DNA of 64,000 nt, from the NCBI GenBank assembly GCA_934446065.1, contig CAKSDP010000003.1, positions 1 through 64,000 of the forward strand, read 5' to 3'. The notes under the pieces are model-generated. The model was not told where the DNA came from, ran no database searches, and saw nothing but the letters and a program-made list of their open reading frames with translations. A program made the position numbers and the translations under genes. Source of the DNA: an uncultured Eubacteriales bacterium (GTDB taxonomy: Bacteria > Bacillota > Clostridia > Oscillospirales > CAG-272). This document shows, piece after piece, positions 8,838-17,038 of the stretch (its first letter is position 1; every line of letters begins with the position of its first letter).

Positions 8838-10109
8838 TTGAACACGGCAGAAATAATCGACATGGATCTCGCTGCGCGCGGCATTGCAAAGGTCGGCGGC
8901 AAAGCGGTATTTATTCCCGGAACCGTACTCGGCGACACGGTGGAATACACGACGATCAAGGAAAACAAGCGCTACGACATAGGCGAGCTGCGCGGCATCA
9001 CGTCACCCTCGTGCGAGCGGGTGGATGCGGACTGCGCGGCGTACCCGGAGTGCGGCGGATGCACCTTTCGCCATGTATCGCGCGCACTTGAGCTTGACGT
9101 AAAGCGGCGGGCGGTGGAATCGGCGTTCCGCCGCTCCGGTCTGCCCGGAATCTCCGTTTGCAGGATAATAGATGCGGGATGCGAGAGATATCGCAACAAA
9201 GCGGTATTCCATCTGACATCCGATGGAAAATACGGCTTCAAAAGCAGCTGCGGCGACGTGACATATGTCAGCGACTGCCGGCTTGTACCTGAGATATTCT
9301 GCCGGATCACGGCGGCGATAGCTAAGTTTTGCGAAAGATTGAAGATAGACGCACCGAGATCGGTTATGCTTCGCATAGGCGACGGCGGTGAAATTATGGC
9401 TGTTCTTGAAGGGGAGCACGACGCTTGTGCATCTCTTGCAGAGATTCTGTGCGCAGAATTTGATCACGTTAAGTCGGTGTGGTCGTGCATCGGGTATCCA
9501 ACGGCCTCCGCTACCGAATACCGTCACATCTTCGGAGAACGGACGATCTCGCAGACTGTCGGCGGTGTCAGCTTCAGGATCTCGCCGTCGTCGTTTTTTC
9601 AGGTGAACAGCGCTGTGTTTAAGCAGGTATGCGACGTCATATGCGAATATCTTGACCCGCCCGACGGGGCGCTTGTGCTCGATCTTTACTGCGGGACCGG
9701 GGCGATCGGGATGGCGTGCGCCAAGAGATTCCCAAAGACGGAGGTACTCGGTGTCGAGATCAATCCCGATGCCATTGTAAATGCCAAAGCTACTGCCGCA
9801 TCCGCCGGGATAGGCAATATCACATTTAAGGCGGGCGACGCCGGACGCATATCGCACAAAGAGGCTCCATTTGCCGTGATCGTAGACCCGCCGCGCTTCG
9901 GTCTGACAGACACTGCGATACGTTTGATACTCAAGCTTGCGCCCGAGCGGGTGATATATATGTCTTGCAATCCCTCGACTCTCGGCGGTGACGCGGCAAA
10001 GCTTGCGGCGGGGGGATATGCAGTATCCGACTGCACTGCCGCCGATATGTTCCCGCGCACGGGTCACGTAGAATGCGTGACTCTGTTTACAAAACAGGGC
10101 GGGGACTGA
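8838..10109 (+). CDS. rlmD: RlmD-family 23S rRNA uracil-C5 methyltransferase, TRAM-containing
   Basis: About 423 residues. An N-terminal TRAM-like beta domain (residues ~1-55) is followed by a C-x5-C-x2-C iron-sulfur motif (CAAYPECGGC), a central RNA-binding region and a SAM methyltransferase domain. Motif I is DLYCGTGAIG, motif IV VDPPRFG, and the nucleophilic Cys sits in SCNPS near residue 376. Family members make 5-methyluridine in 23S rRNA (U747 and/or U1939); which base is modified cannot be read here. The start is ambiguous among TTG 8826, GTG 8829 and TTG 8838; 8838 is chosen for the GGTGA upstream. The 3' end overlaps the next paralogue by 37 bases. Confidence 0.88.
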   Translation: MNTAEIIDMDLAARGIAKVGGKAVFIPGTVLGDTVEYTTIKENKRYDIGELRGITSPSCERVDADCAAYPECGGCTFRHVSRALELDVKRRAVESAFRRSGLPGISVCRIIDAGCERYRNKAVFHLTSDGKYGFKSSCGDVTYVSDCRLVPEIFCRITAAIAKFCERLKIDAPRSVMLRIGDGGEIMAVLEGEHDACASLAEILCAEFDHVKSVWSCIGYPTASATEYRHIFGERTISQTVGGVSFRISPSSFFQVNSAVFKQVCDVICEYLDPPDGALVLDLYCGTGAIGMACAKRFPKTEVLGVEINPDAIVNAKATAASAGIGNITFKAGDAGRISHKEAPFAVIVDPPRFGLTDTAIRLILKLAPERVIYMSCNPSTLGGDAAKLAAGGYAVSDCTAADMFPRTGHVECVTLFTKQGGD

Positions 10110-11350
10110 GCACCTCATCACGTGAAATCAATTTCAAGAGAAAGGCTGCGGCAAAATTGAGCGGATCGAAAACGAAGGAAGCGGTCGGAAACGGCTGCAC
10201 ATTATACAAAAAATGCGGCGGATGCCAGCTTCAGAACATGGATTACGAGCGTCAGCTCAGGTTCAAGCAGGCGACCGTTGTTAAACTCATCGGAAAATAT
10301 TGCAGGGTCGGCGACATCATCGGAATGGACGAGCCGTATCACTACCGCCACAAGGTTCAGGCGGGATTCGCCAAGGTTGGCGGCAGCGTTATTTCCGGAG
10401 TTTATCAGTCCTCCACTCACAGGATCGTTAAAGTAGACGCGTGTCCTATCGAAAATGAGCGCGCCGACAGCATCATCGTGACGATAAGGCGGCTCATTCA
10501 TGAATTCAAGCTGAGCATATACAGCGACAAAACGCCTAAAGGGGTGATGTGTCACTGTCTCGTCAGAGTGGGATATCACTCGGGAGAAATCATGGTAGTG
10601 CTTGTAACGGCTGCAAGAGAATTTCCGAAAAAGCATGATTTTATTTCAAAGCTGACTATGCTTCATCCCGAGATCACGACTGTCGTTCAGAGCATCGGCA
10701 AATCAACGACGCTTGCGCTCGGGCGCGAATTTGTAACGCTTTACGGCAAGGGATACATAAATGACACGCTTTGCGGGTGCAATTTCAAGATCTCGCCCGG
10801 GGCGTTCTATCAGGTGAATCCGAAGCAGACCGAGATCTTATACAGCACGGCGATCGACTTTATGGGGCTTGGCGGATATGAAACGGTGATCGACGCGTAC
10901 TGCGGCACCGGCACGATCGGCATAATTGCCGCAAATCACGCGGGATCGGTGATCGGCGTTGAGCTGAACTCCGATGCCGTTCGTGATGCGAAAGAAAATG
11001 CGAAGCTGAATTCGGCGGATAACGTATCCTTTTATGCGGCGGACGCGGGTCGGTTTATGGTTGACATGGCGCGAAGCGGCAAGTCCGTTGATGTTGTAGT
11101 CATGGATCCGCCGCGGACAGGCTCGGACAGGAATTTCATTGAATCCGTACTGACGACGGCGCCGAAAAAGATCGTTTATGTATCGTGCAATCCCGAGACT
11201 CTCGCACGCGATCTGCAATACTTCGTCAAAGGCGGATATCGGGTCCGCAGGGCTGTACCGGTCGATATGTTCCCTCACACGAAGCACATAGAATGCGTCG
11301 TACTTATGACAAAGAACGACCGGTCGAGGCAGCGGAGGGATGATTTGTGA
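10073..11350 (+). CDS. rlmD: RlmD-family RNA uracil-C5 methyltransferase, TRAM-less paralogue
   Basis: About 425 residues. It lacks the N-terminal TRAM domain of its neighbour but keeps C-x5-C-x2-C (CTLYKKCGGC), motif I DAYCGTGTIG, motif IV MDPPRTGSD and the catalytic SCNPETLARD near residue 370. It resembles the common clostridial single-enzyme RlmD (HYRHKVQAGF, FYQVNPKQTE) more than the upstream copy does. ATG 10073 lies inside the preceding gene; no good ribosome site precedes it, and a later TTG near 10156 is possible. It is likely co-transcribed with both neighbours. Confidence 0.88.
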   Translation: MRDSVYKTGRGLSTSSREINFKRKAAAKLSGSKTKEAVGNGCTLYKKCGGCQLQNMDYERQLRFKQATVVKLIGKYCRVGDIIGMDEPYHYRHKVQAGFAKVGGSVISGVYQSSTHRIVKVDACPIENERADSIIVTIRRLIHEFKLSIYSDKTPKGVMCHCLVRVGYHSGEIMVVLVTAAREFPKKHDFISKLTMLHPEITTVVQSIGKSTTLALGREFVTLYGKGYINDTLCGCNFKISPGAFYQVNPKQTEILYSTAIDFMGLGGYETVIDAYCGTGTIGIIAANHAGSVIGVELNSDAVRDAKENAKLNSADNVSFYAADAGRFMVDMARSGKSVDVVVMDPPRTGSDRNFIESVLTTAPKKIVYVSCNPETLARDLQYFVKGGYRVRRAVPVDMFPHTKHIECVVLMTKNDRSRQRRDDL

Positions 11351-11880
11351 TAACCGAAACTGAGGCTGAATCGGCGAGACTTCTTGCAGAGTCAGTACCA
11401 AAGCTTCGTCGCGGGGACGGTAGGAATGAGCGGTTCACACTTGAGCTGTACAGGCGGACGGTGCTTGAACTGCTCTCGCGCACTCCGCTCGATCACGAGG
11501 CGGCGCGCGAGTTTGCGAAGCTCTACTTCATCGGGCGGCGCGATCTGACGGTTGCGGCAATTCTTCTAGGTCGCAATATGGTGCCGCGAAGCACCGTGAA
11601 GCTGTGCGAGGGATATCGCCCGCTTTACACTGATCTTGCGGAGATTGCAGCACGCAAATGCGCGGCGGTACGGGCGGCTCGGTGCATACTTATGCTGAAC
11701 TTTGAGCACAGGCTCGATCCGTTCGCCGAGCTTCGCAATCTGAATCTGCTTTACACGGAGCTTAGCGGGCGAAAGGTGATACTGTCCGACGCGATCCGGG
11801 TGACGGATGGCGGTGCGGTGTCGCTTATATATCCGATAAACCCCGAGGGGTACGATTCTGAGAAAAAGCATAAAAAATGA
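11347..11880 (+). CDS. Unknown protein, coupled to RlmD paralogue
   Basis: A 177-residue predicted soluble, mostly helical protein, rich in Arg, Leu and Glu, with no signal peptide and no motif I recognise. GTG 11347 overlaps the preceding stop in a GTGA, so it is translationally coupled to the RlmD-like gene and ends at a strong hairpin. Codon use and GC match the neighbours. A role linked to RNA modification is only a guess from position. Confidence 0.7.
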   Translation: MITETEAESARLLAESVPKLRRGDGRNERFTLELYRRTVLELLSRTPLDHEAAREFAKLYFIGRRDLTVAAILLGRNMVPRSTVKLCEGYRPLYTDLAEIAARKCAAVRAARCILMLNFEHRLDPFAELRNLNLLYTELSGRKVILSDAIRVTDGGAVSLIYPINPEGYDSEKKHKK

Positions 11881-11903
11881 GTCCGATGTTATCGGACTCA
11901 TTT
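11875..11903. terminator. Bidirectional terminator between the unknown gene and purA
   Basis: A perfect 13-bp stem (11875-11887 with 11891-11903) with a 3-base loop. On the minus strand it runs into six T and serves purA well. On the plus strand the T tract is shorter (TTTGTGTT). It overlaps the stop codon of the plus-strand gene. Confidence 0.88.
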
Positions 11904-11917
11904 GTGTTATTCGGATA

Positions 11918-13192
11918 TTACTTCATGTAGAAGTATGCTTCACGCTCTGCGCCGACGGATACGAGCCAGATCGGTGCGTCGATAGCCTTCTCGATGAAGC
12001 GGATGTAATTCTTTGCGGCATCGGGCAGCTCATCATAGCTGCGGCAAGCGGAAATATCGCACTTCCAACCGTCAACGTACTCGATCACGGGCTTTGCGCG
12101 GTTCAGACGCTCGCCGGTCGGGAAGGATTTCGTGATCTCGCCGTCGATATCGTAAGCGACGCAGACGGGGATGCGGTCGAGGTACGAGAGGACATCGAGC
12201 TTAGTCAGCGCGATGCGGTCTGCGCCCTGCATTTTTACGCCGTACATTGATGCGACTGCATCAAACGGACCGACCCTACGGGGACGCTTTGTTGCGGCGC
12301 CGTACTCTCCGCCAGCCTCTCTGAGGGCGTGTCCCTCATCGCCGAACAGCTCGACGGTGAACGGGCCTTCGCCGACGCAGGAGGAATAAGCCTTCATGAT
12401 ACCGACAACGGTATCGAGCTTCTGATCCGGGATTCCGGCACCGATAGGTGCGTAAGCCGAAATAGTGGAAGACGACGAAGTATAGGGATAAATACCGAAG
12501 TCGATATCACGCAGTGCGCCGAGCTGTGCCTCAAACATGATATGCTTGCCTGCCTTTGCGGCATCTCTGAGGTACTCGCCGGTATCGCAGATATAGTCTG
12601 CAAACTCGCCGCCGTAGGTTTCGAGGTACTCGAGCATCTCGCTGTACTCGGACGCGGGAGCGCCGTAGACCTTTTCGATCATGAGGTTCTTGTAATCAAG
12701 AACAAGCTTCAGGTGATGGTGCAGCTCGTCCGCATAGAAGATATCGCCTGTGCGGATAGCTTTTTTCGCGTATTTGTCGCTGTACACGGGAGCGATTCCG
12801 CGTCTCGTAGAGCCGTATTTCTCGCCGGCGAGGCGCTCCTCCTCGAGGCAGTCAAGGCGGACGTGATAAGGCATCGTGATTATAGCCTTATTGCTTATCT
12901 TCAGATTATCGGGAGTAATCTTGACTCCTGCCTGTCTGAGCTTTGCGACCTCACCGGAAAGGTGTTTAAGGTCGATCGCCATACCGTTACCCATGACGCA
13001 GACGACATTCTCTCTCAGAATGCCGGACGGCAGAAGGTTCAGGATGAACTCGCCGCGATCGTTTACGACGGTATGACCGGCGTTATTGCCTCCTTGATAT
13101 CTGACAACTATGTCCTGGGACTCGCTGAGAAGGTCAACTACTCTTCCCTTTCCCTCGTCTCCCCAGTTGATTCCGACAACAGCAGTAAGCAT
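11918..13192 (-). CDS. purA: Adenylosuccinate synthetase
   Basis: A 424-residue enzyme joining IMP and aspartate with GTP to give adenylosuccinate, the first committed AMP step. It has the N-terminal P-loop/active-site segment GINWGDEGKGR (catalytic Asp, residues ~8-18), GGNNAGHT near residue 34 and the usual family length. The start is supported by GGAGG 6 bases upstream. It is the last gene of the long minus-strand nitrogen/nucleotide run, 141 bases after purF, and it ends at a strong terminator. Confidence 0.97.
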   Translation of the reverse strand: MLTAVVGINWGDEGKGRVVDLLSESQDIVVRYQGGNNAGHTVVNDRGEFILNLLPSGILRENVVCVMGNGMAIDLKHLSGEVAKLRQAGVKITPDNLKISNKAIITMPYHVRLDCLEEERLAGEKYGSTRRGIAPVYSDKYAKKAIRTGDIFYADELHHHLKLVLDYKNLMIEKVYGAPASEYSEMLEYLETYGGEFADYICDTGEYLRDAAKAGKHIMFEAQLGALRDIDFGIYPYTSSSSTISAYAPIGAGIPDQKLDTVVGIMKAYSSCVGEGPFTVELFGDEGHALREAGGEYGAATKRPRRVGPFDAVASMYGVKMQGADRIALTKLDVLSYLDRIPVCVAYDIDGEITKSFPTGERLNRAKPVIEYVDGWKCDISACRSYDELPDAAKNYIRFIEKAIDAPIWLVSVGAEREAYFYMK

Positions 13193-13230
13193 TTTTTCCT
13201 CCGAAAATTATATTTTTCGATTATGTATTG

Positions 13231-13283
13231 AGGCGGCGGTATGCCGCCTTTATTATTATAACACAGCGGAGGTATAAAAGGAA
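13231..13283 (-). promoter_or_regulatory. Possible purA promoter with a 5'-end hairpin
   Basis: A minus-strand TATAAT lies at 13255-13260, but the -35 17 bases upstream (TTCCTT) is poor. Transcription would begin at or inside a 7-bp GC hairpin (13231-13237 with 13243-13249), which could protect the 5' end of the message. No T run follows the hairpin on this strand. Weak evidence; read-through from purF is equally likely. Confidence 0.35.
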
Positions 13284-13333
13284 TAGTTTTTCGCGATTTT
13301 TATAATTAACTTTGTCTGGCGTTGACCAAAAGC

Positions 13334-14755
13334 TCACTTTTTCTCGGATAGCTTTGCTTCAAATCTGTCCTTTGCTATATTTTCGGGGACTGCGGTGGGA
13401 TAATCGCCGGTAAAGCAGGCGTTGCAGATATCGCTGCGTCCGATAAGCTCCGGGAGGGACGACACGGGGAGATAGCCGAGGCTGTCCGCGCCGATAATTT
13501 TTGCGATCTCATCGACGGAGTGGTGGCACGCGATGAGGTTCTCGCGGGAATCAATATCGGTTCCGTAATAGCACGGGTTGAGGAACGGCGGAGACGACAC
13601 GCGCATATGGACCTCGCGTGCACCTGCCTCGCGGAGGAGGTTCACGATCTGTCCGCAGGTGGTGCCGCGCACGATCGAATCGTCGATCATCACGACGCGG
13701 CGCCCGTTCACCGCTTCCTTTATGACATTCAGCTTGATCTTCACCTGGCTCAGGCGGCTGTTCTGCCCCGGAGAGATGAAGGTTCTTCCGATATACTTAT
13801 TTTTTATAAATCCGATACCGTATGGAATACCGGATTCTTCGGCGTAGCCGAGTGCGGCATCAAGTCCCGAATCAGGCACACCGATCACGATATCGGCGGA
13901 GACGGGATGGCTTTTTGCGAGGAGACGTCCCGCGCGGCGTCTTGCGCCGTGGACTGAAACCCCGTCGATCACTGAATCCGGACGCGCGAAATATATGTAC
14001 TCGAATATACATATTTTTCGATCCTTCTTCGGGGTCGGTGCGAATGACGAATGTACTCCGTCGTCATCGAAAACGACGATCTCGCCCGGCATGATATCGC
14101 GCTCGAAACGCGCTCCGACCGAGTTCAGTGCACACGATTCGGACGCGACGACGTATGTGCCGTCGTCGGTGACACCGTAGCACAGCGGGCGGAATCCGTA
14201 CGGGTCGCGCGCGGCGAGCAGCTTTGTCGCCGACATAAGCACGAGAGAATATGCGCCGTCAAGCCGTGTCATAGCCCGTCCGAGGGCGACCTCGATCGAG
14301 GGAGTTCTGAGCCGCTCCTGTGTCACGATATACGCGATGATCTCGGTATCGCTCGTCGTATGGAATATTGCTCCGCCAAGCTCAAGCTCGCACCGAAGCT
14401 CATACGCATTACTGAGGTTGCCGTTGTGCGCGAGTGCCATTTTGCCTTTCTGGTGGTTGACCTCGATCGGCTGACAGTTTGCTCTGTTGTTGCCGCCTGT
14501 CGTTCCGTATCGGACGTGACCGACAGCAAGCTTGCCCTGCGGCATATTTGCCAGGATATCGGACGAGAACGCCTCATTCACAAGCCCGAGATCCTTGTGC
14601 GACGCGAACACGCCGTCGTCGTTCACAACGATCCCGCAGCTCTCCTGACCGCGGTGCTGCAAGGCATAGAGTCCATAGTAGACCATATTTGCGACGTTCT
14701 CCACCCTCGGTGAGTAAACGCCGAGGACGCCGCATTCCTCGTGAATATTTCCCAT
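13334..14755 (-). CDS. purF: Amidophosphoribosyltransferase
   Basis: A 473-residue enzyme moving the glutamine amide onto PRPP, the first step of purine synthesis. A short propeptide (MGNIHEE) precedes the N-terminal nucleophile Cys8. A class II glutaminase domain (QHRGQESCGI) is followed by a PRPP-binding domain (MIDDSIVRGTT). Cysteines placed like the Bacillus-type [4Fe-4S] ligands are present, including DICNACF near the C-terminus. An in-frame extension of 50 codons upstream runs into pyrG and is rejected. The ATG at 14755 is one base past the pyrG stop, with GGAGAG upstream. Confidence 0.96.
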   Translation of the reverse strand: MGNIHEECGVLGVYSPRVENVANMVYYGLYALQHRGQESCGIVVNDDGVFASHKDLGLVNEAFSSDILANMPQGKLAVGHVRYGTTGGNNRANCQPIEVNHQKGKMALAHNGNLSNAYELRCELELGGAIFHTTSDTEIIAYIVTQERLRTPSIEVALGRAMTRLDGAYSLVLMSATKLLAARDPYGFRPLCYGVTDDGTYVVASESCALNSVGARFERDIMPGEIVVFDDDGVHSSFAPTPKKDRKICIFEYIYFARPDSVIDGVSVHGARRRAGRLLAKSHPVSADIVIGVPDSGLDAALGYAEESGIPYGIGFIKNKYIGRTFISPGQNSRLSQVKIKLNVIKEAVNGRRVVMIDDSIVRGTTCGQIVNLLREAGAREVHMRVSSPPFLNPCYYGTDIDSRENLIACHHSVDEIAKIIGADSLGYLPVSSLPELIGRSDICNACFTGDYPTAVPENIAKDRFEAKLSEKK

Positions 14756-14756
14756 A

Positions 14757-16370
14757 TTACTCTCCGCGTGATGCATGGACGTCGAGCGCCGCTTTGATGA
14801 ATCCGCAGAAAAGGGGATGCGCTCTGTTCGGGCGGGACTTGAACTCGGGGTGATACTGGACGCCGACATAGAACGGACGGTCGGAGATTTCGACAGTCTC
14901 GACAAGTCTGCCGTCCGGCGACTCGCCGGAGAGAGTCAGTCCGGCTGCGGTCAGCGCGTCGCGATAGTCGTTGTTCAGCTCATAGCGATGGCGGTGGCGC
15001 TCCGAGATCTCGGTCGTGCCGTAGCAGCGGTGCATGGTCGTACCCTCTTTGATCTTGCAGGGGTACGCGCCGAGGCGGAGGGTTCCGCCCTTATCCATAT
15101 CGTTTGTCTGTCCCGGCATAAAATCGATGACCTTATGGCGGCACAGCTCGTCGAACTCGCCCGAATGGGCATCGGAGATGCCGACTACGTTACGCGCATA
15201 CTCGATCACGGCGATCTGCATTCCGAGGCAGATACCGAAATACGGAATTTGATTCTCGCGGGCGTACTTTGCGGCGAGTATCATGCCCTCGATGCCTCTG
15301 CCGCCGAATCCGCCCGGCACGATGATCCCGTCGAACGGTGCCAGAACCTCCTCGTAATTCTTATCCGTGATATTCTCCGAATCCACCCAATGTATACGGA
15401 TGTGAGAATTGAGCGTATAGCCGGCATGGCGCATTGCCTCAGCCACGGAGAGGTATGCATCGTGAAGCTGGACGTATTTTCCGACAAGTCCGATGTTCAC
15501 CTCAAGCTCACGCGCTTTGATGCGCTCCACCATTTCCGCCCACTCGCCGATATTGCAATCCGGCGCATCTATGCCGAGCTCGCGGCAGACGACCGTTGAA
15601 AAATTCGATTTTTCAAGCATGAGCGGCGCCTCATACAGGCACGGAAGCGTTATATTCTCGATCACGCAATCGGGCTTGACGTTGCAGAACAGCGCGATCT
15701 TTTTAAAGATCGAATCCTCAAGCGGCTTATCGCAGCGCAGGACGATGATATCGGGGTTTATGCCCATACCGCGCAGCTCTTTGACGGAGTGCTGTGTCGG
15801 CTTTGACTTATGCTCGTCGGAGCCACTGAGAAACGGCACCAAGGTGACGTGTATAAAGAGGCTGTTTTCCTTGCCGACCTCAAGCGAGATCTGACGAACT
15901 GCCTCAAGAAACGGCTGAGATTCTATATCACCTATGGTGCCGCCGATCTCGGTTATCACGACGTCGGCATCGGTCTTTTTGCCCACGCGGTACACGAAAT
16001 CCTTTATTTCATTTGTGATGTGCGGGATGACCTGCACGGTCGAGCCGAGGTACTCGCCGCGTCTCTCCTTATTGAGGACGTTCCAGTACACCTTACCCGT
16101 AGTGAGGTTTGAGTATTTGTTCAGGTCCTCGTCGATAAAGCGCTCGTAATGTCCGAGGTCGAGGTCGGTCTCTGCGCCGTCCTCGGTCACATAGACCTCG
16201 CCGTGCTGATACGGGCTCATTGTTCCGGGATCGACGTTTATATACGGATCAAGCTTCTGAGATGCGACTTTCAGCCCTCTCTCCTTGAGCAGCCGTCCGA
16301 GAGACGCCGCCGTGATTCCCTTGCCGAGTCCGGACACAACGCCTCCTGTTACAAAAATATATTTAGTCAT
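14757..16370 (-). CDS. pyrG: CTP synthase (glutamine-hydrolysing)
   Basis: 537 residues. The N-terminal amidoligase domain (FVTGGVVSGLGKG, P-loop) converts UTP to CTP. The C-terminal class I glutaminase domain has the nucleophile in GICLGMQ and the His/Glu pair in QYHPEF. Length is normal. GGAGG 7 bases before the ATG supports the start. It sits between the ANTAR gene and purF, so glutamine-consuming nucleotide enzymes directly follow glutamine-making ones. Confidence 0.97.
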   Translation of the reverse strand: MTKYIFVTGGVVSGLGKGITAASLGRLLKERGLKVASQKLDPYINVDPGTMSPYQHGEVYVTEDGAETDLDLGHYERFIDEDLNKYSNLTTGKVYWNVLNKERRGEYLGSTVQVIPHITNEIKDFVYRVGKKTDADVVITEIGGTIGDIESQPFLEAVRQISLEVGKENSLFIHVTLVPFLSGSDEHKSKPTQHSVKELRGMGINPDIIVLRCDKPLEDSIFKKIALFCNVKPDCVIENITLPCLYEAPLMLEKSNFSTVVCRELGIDAPDCNIGEWAEMVERIKARELEVNIGLVGKYVQLHDAYLSVAEAMRHAGYTLNSHIRIHWVDSENITDKNYEEVLAPFDGIIVPGGFGGRGIEGMILAAKYARENQIPYFGICLGMQIAVIEYARNVVGISDAHSGEFDELCRHKVIDFMPGQTNDMDKGGTLRLGAYPCKIKEGTTMHRCYGTTEISERHRHRYELNNDYRDALTAAGLTLSGESPDGRLVETVEISDRPFYVGVQYHPEFKSRPNRAHPLFCGFIKAALDVHASRGE

Positions 16371-16405
16371 ACTCTGCCTCCGATTATGTTTGATTATTTA
16401 TTATG

Positions 16406-16990
16406 TTATTTATAGGTCTGAAGTATATCCTCAGCGACTGCGCGGCGCGTCACACAGCGATCCATCGCCTGCTTCTCTATATAGCGGTGCGCCTCGCTCT
16501 CGCTCATTTTAAGCTGCTCAATGAGCATCCATTTTGCGTGGTTTACTATGCGGATCTCTTCCATCTTCTCCTCGATGGTAGCGGTCTTTTGCTCCATACG
16601 GCGGATCCTTTCGCGGGTTCCGCACAGAAGCCCGAGCGACTGCGCTATCATCTGAGATGATGTCGGTTTTGCAAGAGTGAGAACGCCGAACGGCTCCACT
16701 CTGGAATTTATATCGGGAAAATGCTCCGATCTGACAAGAAGCAGTACGCCTGTCCCGCTGTTCTCGCACACGTCGAGCGCAAGGTGGGTGCCGAAATCAT
16801 CCGGCAGGGGCGTATTGATTATAACGATATCAAACCCCTTCTCGACGAGGACACGCCGTGCGCTCGCTGCGTCCGATTCAAATACTACGGGATTATAGCG
16901 TTCTTCGGGAAGAACTTTTTTCAGTGCATCGTTCATTTTGTCGTGAGACGATACCACGAGCACGCTGTAACAGTGTTCGGTCAGACTCAA
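16406..16990 (-). CDS. ANTAR-domain RNA-binding regulator with a pseudo-receiver domain
   Basis: 194 residues. The N-terminal domain (~1-115) has the receiver fold, but the phosphorylation site reads IINTPLPDD (Asn in place of Asp) and the acidic pair reads VVSSHD. The C-terminal Lys survives in LAKPTS. A short coiled coil (~120-145) leads to an ANTAR domain (AKWMLIEQLKMSESEAHRYI). ANTAR proteins bind leader RNA hairpins and prevent termination; non-phosphorylated versions such as AmiR exist. TTG 16990 is chosen because AAAGGAGGG lies inside the longer ATG frame, just before it. The gene follows glnA by 48 bases and is the obvious candidate regulator of the local leaders. Confidence 0.88.
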   Translation of the reverse strand: MSLTEHCYSVLVVSSHDKMNDALKKVLPEERYNPVVFESDAASARRVLVEKGFDIVIINTPLPDDFGTHLALDVCENSGTGVLLLVRSEHFPDINSRVEPFGVLTLAKPTSSQMIAQSLGLLCGTRERIRRMEQKTATIEEKMEEIRIVNHAKWMLIEQLKMSESEAHRYIEKQAMDRCVTRRAVAEDILQTYK

Positions 16991-17038
16991 ATTCTTCCCT
17001 CCTTTCAGCATTGTCTGTCGGTACAGGGGATATGTCGG

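Noticed and set aside
8838..11350. One RlmD gene broken by a frameshift
   Set aside because: Each frame contains a complete set of Fe-S, SAM and catalytic motifs, so these are two full paralogues.
14755..14905. Longer purF start, 50 codons upstream
   Set aside because: It overlaps pyrG and would bury the N-terminal Cys nucleophile; the ATG at 14755 fits the propeptide and ribosome site.
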